This document shows positions 35,125-43,769 of a stretch of 64,000 nt of DNA, in pieces. The DNA comes from JBEBGV01 sp040081265. GTDB lineage: Bacteria; Acidobacteriota; Vicinamibacteria; Vicinamibacterales; UBA2999. Both the position numbers and the translations under genes were made by a program. Location: positions 3,675 to 67,674 of the forward strand of contig JBEBGV010000020.1 of NCBI GenBank assembly GCA_040081265.1. Direction: 5' to 3'. Each line of letters begins with the position of its first letter. The stretch's first letter is position 1. A model generated the notes under the pieces. The model was not told where the DNA came from and searched no databases. It was given only the letters and a program-made list of their open reading frames with translations.

Positions 35125-35934
35125 ATGGCACGTTCGATTGTTCTAACTGCGGTGCTCACCGCCACGGCCGCAACGGCGTCGGTCTCGGCTCACGACTTCT
35201 GGCTGGCGGCAACGTCGGTCGCCGGGCCACCGAGGGTCTTTACCGTCACGGGTAACGTCGGCGAAACGTTTCCCACGGCAGACACCAACGTCACCCCCGA
35301 TCGCGTTGATGCGTGGCGAATCATCGGTCCTGGCGGCGAGAGCCTGACAACTACAGCAGACTTCGTCCAGGCCGGTCAGTCCGTCGCCACGAGCGCGGCT
35401 CTCCCGATGCGCGGCCCCTATCTTGGTGTCATGACGATCAAGCCTCGTGAGATCGAGATGACGGGTGACGAATTCACCGAGTACCTGCTGGAAGAAGGCC
35501 TCACCCGCATCGTGGCGGACCGCGCCAGACATGGCAAGGCGACCACGAAAGCGCGGGAACGCTATGCCCGCTACGCAAAGATCGTCGTGGGCAACGGCGA
35601 GGGCACCAGCGCGCACCTGATGGAGCGTGTCGGCGCGAAGGCCGAGTTCGTACCGCTGCGCAATCCGTCCAGGCTGCTCCCGGGCGATACCTTTGCGGTG
35701 CAGCTGCTGGTCGAGGGGCGACCGGTGAGCGGTGCACAGGTCAGCGCACTGACACATGGCGTGAAGCTCAACGCTCGAACCGATGAGGAGGGCGTGGCCG
35801 CTTTCATCACGTCGAAGCCCGGTCCATGGCTGATCCGGACGGTGCACATGGAAGCACGAGACGCTGCCTCGCCTGTGGATTGGGAATCCTATTGGGTGAG
35901 CTTGTCCTTCGAGATCTCCGAACAGACTCGCTGA
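35125..35934 (+). CDS. DUF4198-family periplasmic protein (metal uptake associated)
   Basis: A 269-residue secreted protein. Signal peptide ARSIVLTAVLTATAATASVS is followed directly by AHDFWLAAT, the hallmark N-terminus of DUF4198/NikM-like proteins whose first His may bind metal after processing. An Ig-like second half reads LLPGDTFAVQLLVEGRPVSG and GVAAFITSKPGPWLIRTVHM. ATG 35125 follows GGAGG. The family sits beside nickel, cobalt and TonB transport genes. A CTTCAG-box promoter puts it in the same presumed regulon as the TonB operons. It probably helps metal capture at the cell surface or in the periplasm; inferred. Confidence 0.8.
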   Translation: MARSIVLTAVLTATAATASVSAHDFWLAATSVAGPPRVFTVTGNVGETFPTADTNVTPDRVDAWRIIGPGGESLTTTADFVQAGQSVATSAALPMRGPYLGVMTIKPREIEMTGDEFTEYLLEEGLTRIVADRARHGKATTKARERYARYAKIVVGNGEGTSAHLMERVGAKAEFVPLRNPSRLLPGDTFAVQLLVEGRPVSGAQVSALTHGVKLNARTDEEGVAAFITSKPGPWLIRTVHMEARDAASPVDWESYWVSLSFEISEQTR

Positions 35935-35974
35935 CCCTCCCACGTCGTCGGTAAGTCAAGCTTGGCAGGCTGTC

Positions 35975-36751
35975 AGTGCGTCATCGCGTAGAGGAGAATA
36001 TCCCGCTCGCGCTCCCAGGAGTCCGAAATGTCCGTGTTGTGGGTCATCACCACCATGAGGTTCCCGAGGTTGTCGTAGATGCCTCGAAAGTGCGTCTCCT
36101 CACTGTCAGGGCCTCTTTCCGAGATGCCTCCACGGGAGGAACGCCAATACTGGATCCAGGGAATTTGTGGCACTTGCGTCAGTCCGAACTGAGTTCGAAA
36201 GATCGGGTCTGTCGTCGGGATGTCAAGGATCGGATAGCGATCAGGGGCAGGATGCGCCCCAATTCACGCTTCCAGTTGTCCCACGCCTGCTAACCCCAGA
36301 AATCGTCAACCCAGATGAAGCCGCCCTTGAGCAGGTATGCGCGCAAATTCTTGACTTCGTCAATAGTCAGCTCAGCCCACCCGACATCCTCCGTGTGGAG
36401 GTACGGGCACTGGAACAGGTTGTCGCTTGACACTTGAATGACCACGAACTCCGGATCCCGCCTGGTGCCATCCCGAGCCAGGATTCGCGTCACGCGGGCC
36501 AGAGTCATTTCGGCAAACCGGACCGAGAAATTGCGATCGGCGGCCGGGTAGTCGGTAGCCCACCCCATGCCCCCAACCTCGCGAGGACGGCTGGCACTCT
36601 TGTACAGCGCCCGGCAGAAGTTGAAGCCGTGTCCGAACGTATCTTTGGTCGGATATCGAGCAGGAAGCAGGACGTTGCCATCGTCGAAGTCCTGAGCAGC
36701 CACCACGGTGGCCAGGGCAACGAGCGCAATGATCAGCAGTCGTCGCATCAC
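35975..36751 (-). pseudogene. DUF4159 gene broken by stop, frameshift and deletion
   Basis: The start MRRLLIIALVALATVVAAQ and DUF4159 body are normal down to LLKGGFIWVDDFWG. Then comes an in-frame TAG (36290-36292), where QAWDNWKRELGRILP continues. A one-base shift follows before PDRYPILDIPTTDPIF, and that frame runs on through IPWIQYWRSSRGG and MVVMTHNTDISDSWERE. The usual loop between WERE and the final LLYAMTH is missing, about 18 residues. Three lesions show clear decay. DUF4159 proteins are common in Acidobacteriota; their role is unclear. Its ATG overlaps the stop of gene 36748-37455 (ATGA). Confidence 0.8.
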
Positions 36752-37455
36752 AGGTCCGCAGGTTCCAGCAGCGGCTCGCTGGCCAACGCAGCCATGTCGA
36801 CCTCGGTCCAGGGATAGGCACTCATCCCTGCTTTCATTGCTCGTGTCGTGCCGTCACCAAGCAGCGCGCAGAAATTGTGTCCCAGCATCAGCACCGCGAT
36901 GCTCGCGGCGCAGGCACGAACCTTCCTGCCGAAGCTCAGACTGCGTCGTGCGAGCCATTCATTGCACATGGGTGTTTGGTCGATCGTGCCGGCGCCATGA
37001 AATGTGGGATCGCCGTCGCAAGGACCAACCAGCCATCTCGGTACGAATCCAGTTCTCCGATCCACGTAGAGGTGGAGCCATGCCGAATCCGGAGAACGAT
37101 CGGGGCGCCTCGTCGGGCTCGACGTGCGCTCCACGGCTGCGAACATCCACACCGCTCGGGCGCACAGGTTCTGTTCCACAAAGCGCTCGGCGACATGGCG
37201 GTGCAGGTTAGCTGAGCCAGCGGCTACGCGACGGATGACATCCTTGCATGCGGCGCGATCGAGATCGGCAGCGCGCCCTGACTTGTAGACTGACCGGCCA
37301 GATAGCAGCTCCTCGAAGAACACCCGGCTACGAGTCGAGACGTCGGCGGGCACATGCGGGGATTGGACCCGACGGAACGGGGCGCGCGACAGCGCGATCG
37401 ACTGGTCAAGCGCCGCCTCGATCGACGCGCGCGCACGCTGTGTAAAGTCCAACAT
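36748..37455 (-). CDS. Unknown protein
   Basis: I do not recognise this 235-residue protein. The ATG at 37455 is chosen because GGAGG sits five bases before it; an upstream ATG at 37505 would overlap the PepSY gene. The first 100 residues are predicted helical and basic (LDFTQRARASIEAALDQS). Cysteines occur at CKDV, NLCARAV, GPCDGD, PMCNEW, RACAAS and NFCALL. It lies between a PepSY gene and a DUF4159 pseudogene on the same strand, and its stop overlaps the latter's start. Since its partner is dead, it may also be decaying. Confidence 0.45.
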   Translation of the reverse strand: MLDFTQRARASIEAALDQSIALSRAPFRRVQSPHVPADVSTRSRVFFEELLSGRSVYKSGRAADLDRAACKDVIRRVAAGSANLHRHVAERFVEQNLCARAVWMFAAVERTSSPTRRPDRSPDSAWLHLYVDRRTGFVPRWLVGPCDGDPTFHGAGTIDQTPMCNEWLARRSLSFGRKVRACAASIAVLMLGHNFCALLGDGTTRAMKAGMSAYPWTEVDMAALASEPLLEPADL

Positions 37456-37502
37456 CGTAACCTCCGTGCCTGAGCAGGGAGCCGCCTGGCGGAGTGCGGA
37501 GC

Positions 37503-39095
37503 TCATGACGCGGACTGAAGGACGGTGACTCGGCGCAACCGCTTTCCTACCGCCCGCCACGCGAGTACCAACGCGGTCACACACAGTGCCGTGCCGCCGA
37601 TCATGAACGTGATGACGACGATGTCCCAGAGTGGGCGGTAGTTGTAGAGCCACGGGAAGCTCAGGGAATGTAATCCGTTGTAGAAGAACCGTCGAGCCCA
37701 GTTCCGATTGCTGTAGGTCCCCGCGATGGTTCCAGTCTTCGGATCAATATAGTGCCGCGTGCCATCAGCGTCATGCATGAGCGCCAGAATCACCGGCAAC
37801 GGTCGCTGCCGAGTACGGTCAAAGTAGAAGTAGTCGTACTCGTCAACGACGCGAGTCTCCACGGCACCCGCATCGCTGGCGGTCCGTTTGACGATCTCGG
37901 TGATCGTCTGCGGATCGAATGTCTCGATGGGCAGCCCATTGACACCGAATCGCCGCGATGTGCCATCCGCCAGGTTTGCCACGTAGAAAGGACGTCCGGC
38001 GAACGAGGCCAGCTCGATTTCTTTGATACCCAAGCCAGCATTGCGCAAGAGAAGGTCACGTGGATGCAGCGTGAAATCCGCGACTTGTGAACGGCCACGC
38101 AAAGACGTGGCTAGGTTTGGGTTCGCACCTCGCCCGCGCGCGCCGCCGATGCCCTGGTTCTGGCGGTTGCCAACGCCGCCGACTATGTTCTGGCCTGGTT
38201 GCGCCTGCGGAGGCGCGCGTTGCGGCGTCGGAAACGGCAGGAAGGCGAGCGAGCCACTCAGCGTCCACGTGACCGTCGCCAAGCCAAAGACCAGGCCGAA
38301 GATCGTGTGCCACCGTTTCTGTCCACGATACGGAATGCTCGACGGTGCGCCGGCAAAGCGGTACTTTTTCCTGGCGGGCGAATACAGCCATACACCGAGC
38401 ACAACCCCGATGACCGCGCCTGCGGTCCCAACCATGGCAGTGTAGGTGGCGAAGCGGATCCAGAACGGTTGATGCTTGCGTAACGGCGTGAAGTACAGCC
38501 AATGCGGAACGGCGCTGACATATGCCTGCAGCCGCGACACTCGGGTGGTATGCATCAGCACTTCGCCCGACTCGCCAATGTAGACGTCCTCACCGCCTGG
38601 GTACGAATATTTCCAGAGCGGGCGCAGGTTGCGGAGCTGGTTGCCGACCGTCCACTGATCCGGATCGGTCATCGACTCGACGGTCGCGTCGCCGACAGCA
38701 CGACCCGCCCACCTGGCGACCGCCCGTTCCCGCATGGCCTTCGGCGCCGCGCCTTTCTGCTCTTCGCCGGTGTCGGCGTAGACGAGACGCCCGCCTCCGC
38801 CGCCGCGACCGGCGCCCCCTACGCGGTACACCGGTCGCCCGTCGAAGGAATTAAGGCGGATCTGGGCGGGTGCTGCGTCGACCCCGATGCTCTCGACGAG
38901 CTCCTGAGGCGACAGCGTGATCTCAGACGGGTTAAGTACTGGCGCGTGCGCGAGGCGATTAGCCGGGGTCACCGATGGCATGCCCCAATACATCATGCCA
39001 ATGCCGGATGGGAACCAGAGCAGGAACAAGGCACAAAGCGCGACACCCACCCAGCGATGAAAGAAGAGCAGGAGCTTAAAGACGCGAGTCCCCAT
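37503..39095 (-). CDS. PepSY-TM inner-membrane protein (putative reductase)
   Basis: A 530-residue protein related to the one at 51854. The N-terminal segment KLLLFFHRWVGVALCALFLL and the PSGIGMMYWG turn are followed by a periplasmic PepSY-like domain. More membrane segments come next, then a Gly/Asn/Arg-rich insert (about 300-345, NIVGGVGNRQNQGIGGARGR). The conserved end is FFYNGLHSLSFPWLYNYRPLWDI. Histidines in or next to membrane helices (FFHRW, VPHWLYF, RWHTIFG, GLHSLSF) are candidate haem ligands. It is divergent from the TonB receptor 39200. The likely role is electron delivery to an imported metal chelate. Confidence 0.8.
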   Translation of the reverse strand: MGTRVFKLLLFFHRWVGVALCALFLLWFPSGIGMMYWGMPSVTPANRLAHAPVLNPSEITLSPQELVESIGVDAAPAQIRLNSFDGRPVYRVGGAGRGGGGGRLVYADTGEEQKGAAPKAMRERAVARWAGRAVGDATVESMTDPDQWTVGNQLRNLRPLWKYSYPGGEDVYIGESGEVLMHTTRVSRLQAYVSAVPHWLYFTPLRKHQPFWIRFATYTAMVGTAGAVIGVVLGVWLYSPARKKYRFAGAPSSIPYRGQKRWHTIFGLVFGLATVTWTLSGSLAFLPFPTPQRAPPQAQPGQNIVGGVGNRQNQGIGGARGRGANPNLATSLRGRSQVADFTLHPRDLLLRNAGLGIKEIELASFAGRPFYVANLADGTSRRFGVNGLPIETFDPQTITEIVKRTASDAGAVETRVVDEYDYFYFDRTRQRPLPVILALMHDADGTRHYIDPKTGTIAGTYSNRNWARRFFYNGLHSLSFPWLYNYRPLWDIVVITFMIGGTALCVTALVLAWRAVGKRLRRVTVLQSAS

Positions 39096-39146
39096 CGTGA
39101 GCCCGCACTATACCGAAGGGTCCGCGATGTCTCCGACTGAAATTTG

Positions 39147-39191
39147 AGTCAGGAAGTCTTCAGGAATGGGCGCGACATCGCGTGTTAGCCT
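39147..39191 (+). promoter_or_regulatory. CTTCAG-box promoter, TonB receptor 39200
   Basis: AGTCAG (39147-39152), GAAGT, CTTCAG (39158-39163), 22 bases, TAGCCT (39186-39191). The ATG at 39200 is only nine bases after the -10 box and has no ribosome site, so the mRNA is predicted to be almost leaderless. Confidence 0.7.
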
Positions 39192-39199
39192 GCTGCGCC

Positions 39200-41575
39200 A
39201 TGAACCTTCAGATCATCATCAGGCGCGCGGCCGTCACGCTGGCCCCGGCGCTGTTTGCCTTCATCGCTGTCCTGCCGGCGGCTGCACAAGACGCAACCCA
39301 GTTGACCGTCACCGTATCCGACACTAGCGGCGCGCGCATCACGGACGTTGCTGTCGTCTTGTCCCGCGCGGCCCAGGAAAAGGCCGTGACGACGGGAACG
39401 GAGGGAACGGCGGTCGTACCCGGCCTGGCCATCGGCACGTGGACTGTTGACGTCAGTCACGATGGTTTCCTCCCGGTTCGCCGTCAGGTCGTCATCCAGA
39501 CTGCTCCGGTCAATCTGAATGTGACGCTGGAACTCAGTGGTCTTCGCCAGAGCGTGCTGGTGGAAGCGTCACGCCCCGAAGACGCCCTCCAGCTCGACGC
39601 GCCTGCAGCGGGCGGCACACGCCTCGACATCCCGGTCCGCGAGTTGCCGGCCAGCCTGACGGTCATCACCCAGGCGTTGCTGCAGGAACGCGGCATCAAC
39701 AATGCAATGGACGCGACCGAGCTGGCCCCGGGTGTCACCACCTTCGTGGACAGCGGATCGATTCCGGGCATCAACGCGCGTGGCTTCTCGAGCACGTCAG
39801 GAGCAGTCACCGTCACCCGAGACGGTATCCGCCAGAACACCGTGCCGCAGTCAGGCCGCCCGCTCGATACGTTCATGCTCGAGCGGGTCGAGGTGCTCAA
39901 AGGCCCGGCGTCACTGTTGTCCGGCGAAGGCGCCATCGGCGCCTCCATCAACTACGTTACGAAAGAGCCGCGCCGCAACCTCGAGATCGACACGCTGGCC
40001 TCATTGGGCTCGTTCGATAAGTACCGCGCTGGACTCGGGCTCTCGGTTCCCTTCACCAGCAAACTGGCTGGACGCGTCGACTACTCGAAGGCCGACGGCG
40101 GCGGCTATGTCGATCGCACAGGCGACGGCATGCAGTCAGCGCTGGGCGCGCTGCGGTTCACCCCCACTGCCTCAACCATGTTCGGCGGATCGGTCGTGTG
40201 GACGCACGACGACATCCGGAGCTACTACGGCACGCCGATCATCGATGGCGCGATCGATCCGCGGACGCGTTTCCTCAACTACAACATGCGCGACAACCAC
40301 AATGTCGCGACCAACAACTTCTACAAGTTCGACGCTGACTTCATGTTCGGTGGCTGGACGCTCCACGAGGGCGTCAGCGCGGCGACGCAGTATGTCGAGT
40401 GGCGAAACTTCGAGAGCACGCAGTTTGTGCCAGCGACCCGCCAGGTGCAGGTCGGCTCATATTTCCTGGCTAAGCGCGACGATCTTCTCTGGGGCCACCA
40501 ACTGGACGCCCGCCGGGCGTTCGCACTCGGGAGACGTTCCATCACATTCGTGGGCGGCTATCAGTACCAGAACAACGACATGGACCGCTACACCGGCGGC
40601 ACGATCCCAAATCAGAACCGCCTCGTCGATCCGTATGACCCGGCGCCAATTTACGACCCGGGCTTCCCTTTCGTGTTCGATCGGACGGTGAAGGTGTTCA
40701 CTCATACGCTATTCGGCGAAGCGCAGGTGGCTCTGCACGACAAATTCAAGGTAGTCAGCGGTCTTCGCTGGGAGCGTTTCGAGGTCGAACGCAACCAGGT
40801 CTCGACGGGCTTCGCCGAGCACAAGTACTACCCGACGACGGGCCGGCTTGGCGCGGTCTACCTGCCGACGCCGCTGACCTCACTCTATGTCAGCTACAGC
40901 CGCGCCGTGGAACCACAGACGCCGCTCGTCAGCATCAGCGGTGCGAACATGGCGGCGTTCACGTTGATGCCCAGCCGGCAGATCGAGGTCGGCACCAAGG
41001 CCACGGTGATTGGCGGGCGCGCTGATCTCACCGCGGCGTTCTTCCAGATCAACAAGAAAGACATCCCCACCAGCACCATCGTCGACGGCGTTCGCATTCA
41101 GCAACAGATTGGCGAACAGCAGGCGCGTGGCCTCGAGCTGTCGTTCAGCGCCCGCCCGTGGGCAGGAATGCAGCTGATGTCTGACGTGACATTCCTCAAC
41201 GACGAGTACGTCGAGTTCAATGAAAATCTCGGCACCGGGGTCATTGCGCGCGCCGGCAACGACGTACCCCACTTCCCCGCCACGGTGTGGAACTTGACAC
41301 CCATGCAGCGCATTGGACCGGTGACGGCATCGGTCACCATTCGTCACGTTGGCGAGCGCTTCCGCGACAACGCCAACACGCTCACACTGCAACCGTATAC
41401 CACCACGACGCTGGCGCTCAGCTCGCCCGTCACGAACGGCCTTCGGGTCACCCTGACCGTGCGAAACCTCACCGACGAGCTGTACATCCCGCGCAGCAAC
41501 TCCGACGTATCCGGACGCGTGGCCGCACCTCGGAATTTCGAGATTCAGTTCACGCGGGTGTTCAACCCCCGCTAG
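39200..41575 (+). CDS. TonB-dependent siderophore-type receptor
   Basis: A 791-residue receptor. The signal peptide (LAPALFAFIAVLPAAAQ) is followed by a CarboxypepD_reg domain (TVSDTSGARITDVAVVLS, GTWTVDV). The plug is of the FhuA/FpvA type (GINARGFSSTSGAVTVTRDG, VEVLKGPASLLSGEGAIGAS), and the barrel ends RNFEIQFTRVFNPR. This plug type fits ferric-siderophore receptors better than BtuB. ATG 39200 is chosen over upstream codons because it directly follows the predicted transcription start. It is monocistronic, with a PepSY reductase gene divergent from it, suggesting uptake followed by chelate reduction. Confidence 0.9.
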   Translation: MNLQIIIRRAAVTLAPALFAFIAVLPAAAQDATQLTVTVSDTSGARITDVAVVLSRAAQEKAVTTGTEGTAVVPGLAIGTWTVDVSHDGFLPVRRQVVIQTAPVNLNVTLELSGLRQSVLVEASRPEDALQLDAPAAGGTRLDIPVRELPASLTVITQALLQERGINNAMDATELAPGVTTFVDSGSIPGINARGFSSTSGAVTVTRDGIRQNTVPQSGRPLDTFMLERVEVLKGPASLLSGEGAIGASINYVTKEPRRNLEIDTLASLGSFDKYRAGLGLSVPFTSKLAGRVDYSKADGGGYVDRTGDGMQSALGALRFTPTASTMFGGSVVWTHDDIRSYYGTPIIDGAIDPRTRFLNYNMRDNHNVATNNFYKFDADFMFGGWTLHEGVSAATQYVEWRNFESTQFVPATRQVQVGSYFLAKRDDLLWGHQLDARRAFALGRRSITFVGGYQYQNNDMDRYTGGTIPNQNRLVDPYDPAPIYDPGFPFVFDRTVKVFTHTLFGEAQVALHDKFKVVSGLRWERFEVERNQVSTGFAEHKYYPTTGRLGAVYLPTPLTSLYVSYSRAVEPQTPLVSISGANMAAFTLMPSRQIEVGTKATVIGGRADLTAAFFQINKKDIPTSTIVDGVRIQQQIGEQQARGLELSFSARPWAGMQLMSDVTFLNDEYVEFNENLGTGVIARAGNDVPHFPATVWNLTPMQRIGPVTASVTIRHVGERFRDNANTLTLQPYTTTTLALSSPVTNGLRVTLTVRNLTDELYIPRSNSDVSGRVAAPRNFEIQFTRVFNPR

Positions 41576-41644
41576 AGTTACCGTTGAGCTGGTCGTTTAT
41601 CCCCTGTTCATTCGTAGCCGCGCCGGAAACAGCGTGTCAAGCGT

Positions 41645-42631
41645 TCATTGCAACGCGAGCCACGCTCCGCCCGCCGCGGCAGTGAGCACGCCAACCACAA
41701 TCGCAAGGACGAGGGCACGAATCACGTCCCCACGTCTCTCCAATGGAGGATCGCCAGGGTCGCCGATCCACAGGTCCGTCACCTGCACGCCGTCTCTCCA
41801 GATGGGTCCGACGATGCGACGCTGGAGTGCGCCTGCCGCCGCGGCCTCACTCCAGCCTGAATTCGGCCCCAGCAGAAGCGCATGTTGTCGGAGTCCAACC
41901 ACCCACGCCTTGCGCCCGGAATACATCGGCATCAGTCCAGCCACGCTGACGATGGCCAGCCAGGTGAAGCGCGCCGGCAGGTAGTTCATGACATCGTCGA
42001 GGCGGGCGCCGCACCAGCCGAACTGAAGGTAGCGTGGCGTCTTGTAGCCGACCATTGAATCCATCGTGCTCACCACCTTGAAGAGCACCAGACCAGGCAG
42101 CCCCAGAAGCACATACCAGAACACGGGGCTGACGAATCCATCGGTCAGGTTTTCGCTCAAGCTCTCGACTGCAGCGCGTCGGCACCCGCCACCGTCGAGC
42201 CGTTCGGTGTCACGCCCGACGAGCGCGCTCACGGCGGTTCGAGCGGCCGCCAGGTCATGACGTTGAACAGCCGACTCGATCCGCCACACGTGGTGGATGA
42301 GATCGCCGAGCGAGAAGAGACTGTAGACAAAGAAGAAATCGACGACTCGGGCCGCACCAACGGAGGCAATCCCCGCCAGTAATACGAGAGAGCCGGTGAT
42401 CAGCAGGAACGACGTCGCCAGACCGACAAACAGCAGGATGCCACCCGCGTAGCCACTGAGCCCGACTCCGCGAAGGAGGCCTTCCATCCACGTGAGCGCG
42501 TTCCCGATGATCCGAACCGGGTGCCACGCGTAGACCGGGTCACCAATGGCCAGATCGAGCACGACGGCCAGCGCGAGCACCACTGGATCGGCCGCGAGCG
42601 ACGACAGCGGGCCGGTCAGCCAGTACGCCAC
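41645..42631 (-). CDS. cbiB: Adenosylcobinamide-phosphate synthase CbiB/CobD
   Basis: A 328-residue membrane enzyme that joins adenosylcobyric acid to aminopropanol (phosphate) to give cobinamide (phosphate). It has the family start VVLALAVVLDLAIGDPVYAW HPVR and the conserved RRAAVESLSENLTDGFVSPV and MVGYKTPRYLQFGW stretches, with four or five hydrophobic segments. Last gene of the B12 operon. Its ATG lies inside the end of cbiZ, so it is coupled with the enzyme that supplies adenosylcobyric acid from salvaged cobamides. Full length. Confidence 0.95.
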   Translation of the reverse strand: MAYWLTGPLSSLAADPVVLALAVVLDLAIGDPVYAWHPVRIIGNALTWMEGLLRGVGLSGYAGGILLFVGLATSFLLITGSLVLLAGIASVGAARVVDFFFVYSLFSLGDLIHHVWRIESAVQRHDLAAARTAVSALVGRDTERLDGGGCRRAAVESLSENLTDGFVSPVFWYVLLGLPGLVLFKVVSTMDSMVGYKTPRYLQFGWCGARLDDVMNYLPARFTWLAIVSVAGLMPMYSGRKAWVVGLRQHALLLGPNSGWSEAAAAGALQRRIVGPIWRDGVQVTDLWIGDPGDPPLERRGDVIRALVLAIVVGVLTAAAGGAWLALQ

Positions 42632-43749
42632 TTTTCAGACCAGCCAAGCGCCAGTGCCCTCAGCACAAGCACCCGCACGTCCCCGTCCGCGTGGGGGCGC
42701 AGTGTCGCGCGGAACTCCGCCCATCGGTGCACCTGCGCTGCCAGGTTCGCCGCCAGGGCTGCCGCCTGCTGCACCTGCGCATCGGCCGCCACAGCCTGGG
42801 GCAAGGTCCCATGACGCACCCGGTCGCAGACGGTCGCCAGCGCGTGCGCGGCAGCTCCCACCAGCGGTTCGTAGAACACCGCCTTGCTGTTCTTCCGCAG
42901 CAGTTCCAGATCCGCCGGAGTCACGTACGGCGCGATGTCCTCGAGCAGTGTGGCTTCGCGGACGCCGTAGCGACCCAGCGCGTGGAACACGCCGCGCGTG
43001 TAGCTGGCTTCGAGCCCGTTCTGCCAGCGCAACGCTTCGAGGGTGGCTTCGCGGGTCGCACGCCCGATGAGTTCACCGAGCTTCATGTGCGGGCTGGCAG
43101 AGGTCAACGTCAGCGATCCGGCCATCGGCGCGGCGAGACCGTACTGATCAGTTCCGGTGCCGGTTGCGAGGTCAACATCACGCTTGCTCGGAACCGCCAG
43201 CCGTTGCAGTGCGGCACTCTTCCCCTCAGTCATCGTCATGACCGCGCGGGCAAGGGTTGGCGGGGTCAACGGCATGTTGATGAGGAGCATGGTGTTAATC
43301 GTCCCGGCCGGTAGCACCACCTTGCCCACGCCATTCGGGGTTTCGCGCCAGCTTGCCGGCTCCCCTGCCGCCGTGGCATTCCCTTCCACCCCCGCCGTGA
43401 CGATGGCCGTCACGGCGAGGTCGACATCGACCTCGGTGACGACCGCCGCGTAGTTCATGTTCGCGGCGGTCCCCATCACGGCAGTCTCAACAGAACGAAG
43501 GTCAATCTCAGCGCACACGGTGTCGTGGTAGGCCTCTTGTCCCTGGTCCATCACGGCGTTGTGGCGCTCGTTGTGACCAGCCCCCTCACAACTCTGATGA
43601 TTGACGAGGTGCCTCACGTGATCGACCTGTCCACCGTTCCGGGCCGACGTGCTCAGCACGCGATGGGGCACCTGGAGATCGGCAACCAGGAACCGGCCGG
43701 ACCGTCGAAGTGCAAATAGAGGCTGCTGAAGAAGAGGTTCCCAATGCAT
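42616..43749 (-). CDS. cbiZ: Adenosylcobinamide amidohydrolase CbiZ with C-terminal extension
   Basis: A 377-residue protein. The first 230 residues are CbiZ (FLVADLQVPHRVLSTSARNG, NHQSCEGAGHNERHNAVMD, AAVVTEVDVDLAVTAIVTAG, DLATGTGTDQYG). CbiZ removes the aminopropanol/nucleotide loop of unsuitable cobamides to give adenosylcobyric acid. About 140 further residues, mostly helical (LGELIGRATREATLEALRWQ), are not part of the usual enzyme. ATG 43749 lies 20 bases after the cobQ stop. CbiB follows with overlap, a logical pair for corrinoid remodelling. Confidence 0.9.
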   Translation of the reverse strand: MHWEPLLQQPLFALRRSGRFLVADLQVPHRVLSTSARNGGQVDHVRHLVNHQSCEGAGHNERHNAVMDQGQEAYHDTVCAEIDLRSVETAVMGTAANMNYAAVVTEVDVDLAVTAIVTAGVEGNATAAGEPASWRETPNGVGKVVLPAGTINTMLLINMPLTPPTLARAVMTMTEGKSAALQRLAVPSKRDVDLATGTGTDQYGLAAPMAGSLTLTSASPHMKLGELIGRATREATLEALRWQNGLEASYTRGVFHALGRYGVREATLLEDIAPYVTPADLELLRKNSKAVFYEPLVGAAAHALATVCDRVRHGTLPQAVAADAQVQQAAALAANLAAQVHRWAEFRATLRPHADGDVRVLVLRALALGWSEKWRTG

Positions 43750-43769
43750 CCGTGGTGCTCCCCAATGAT

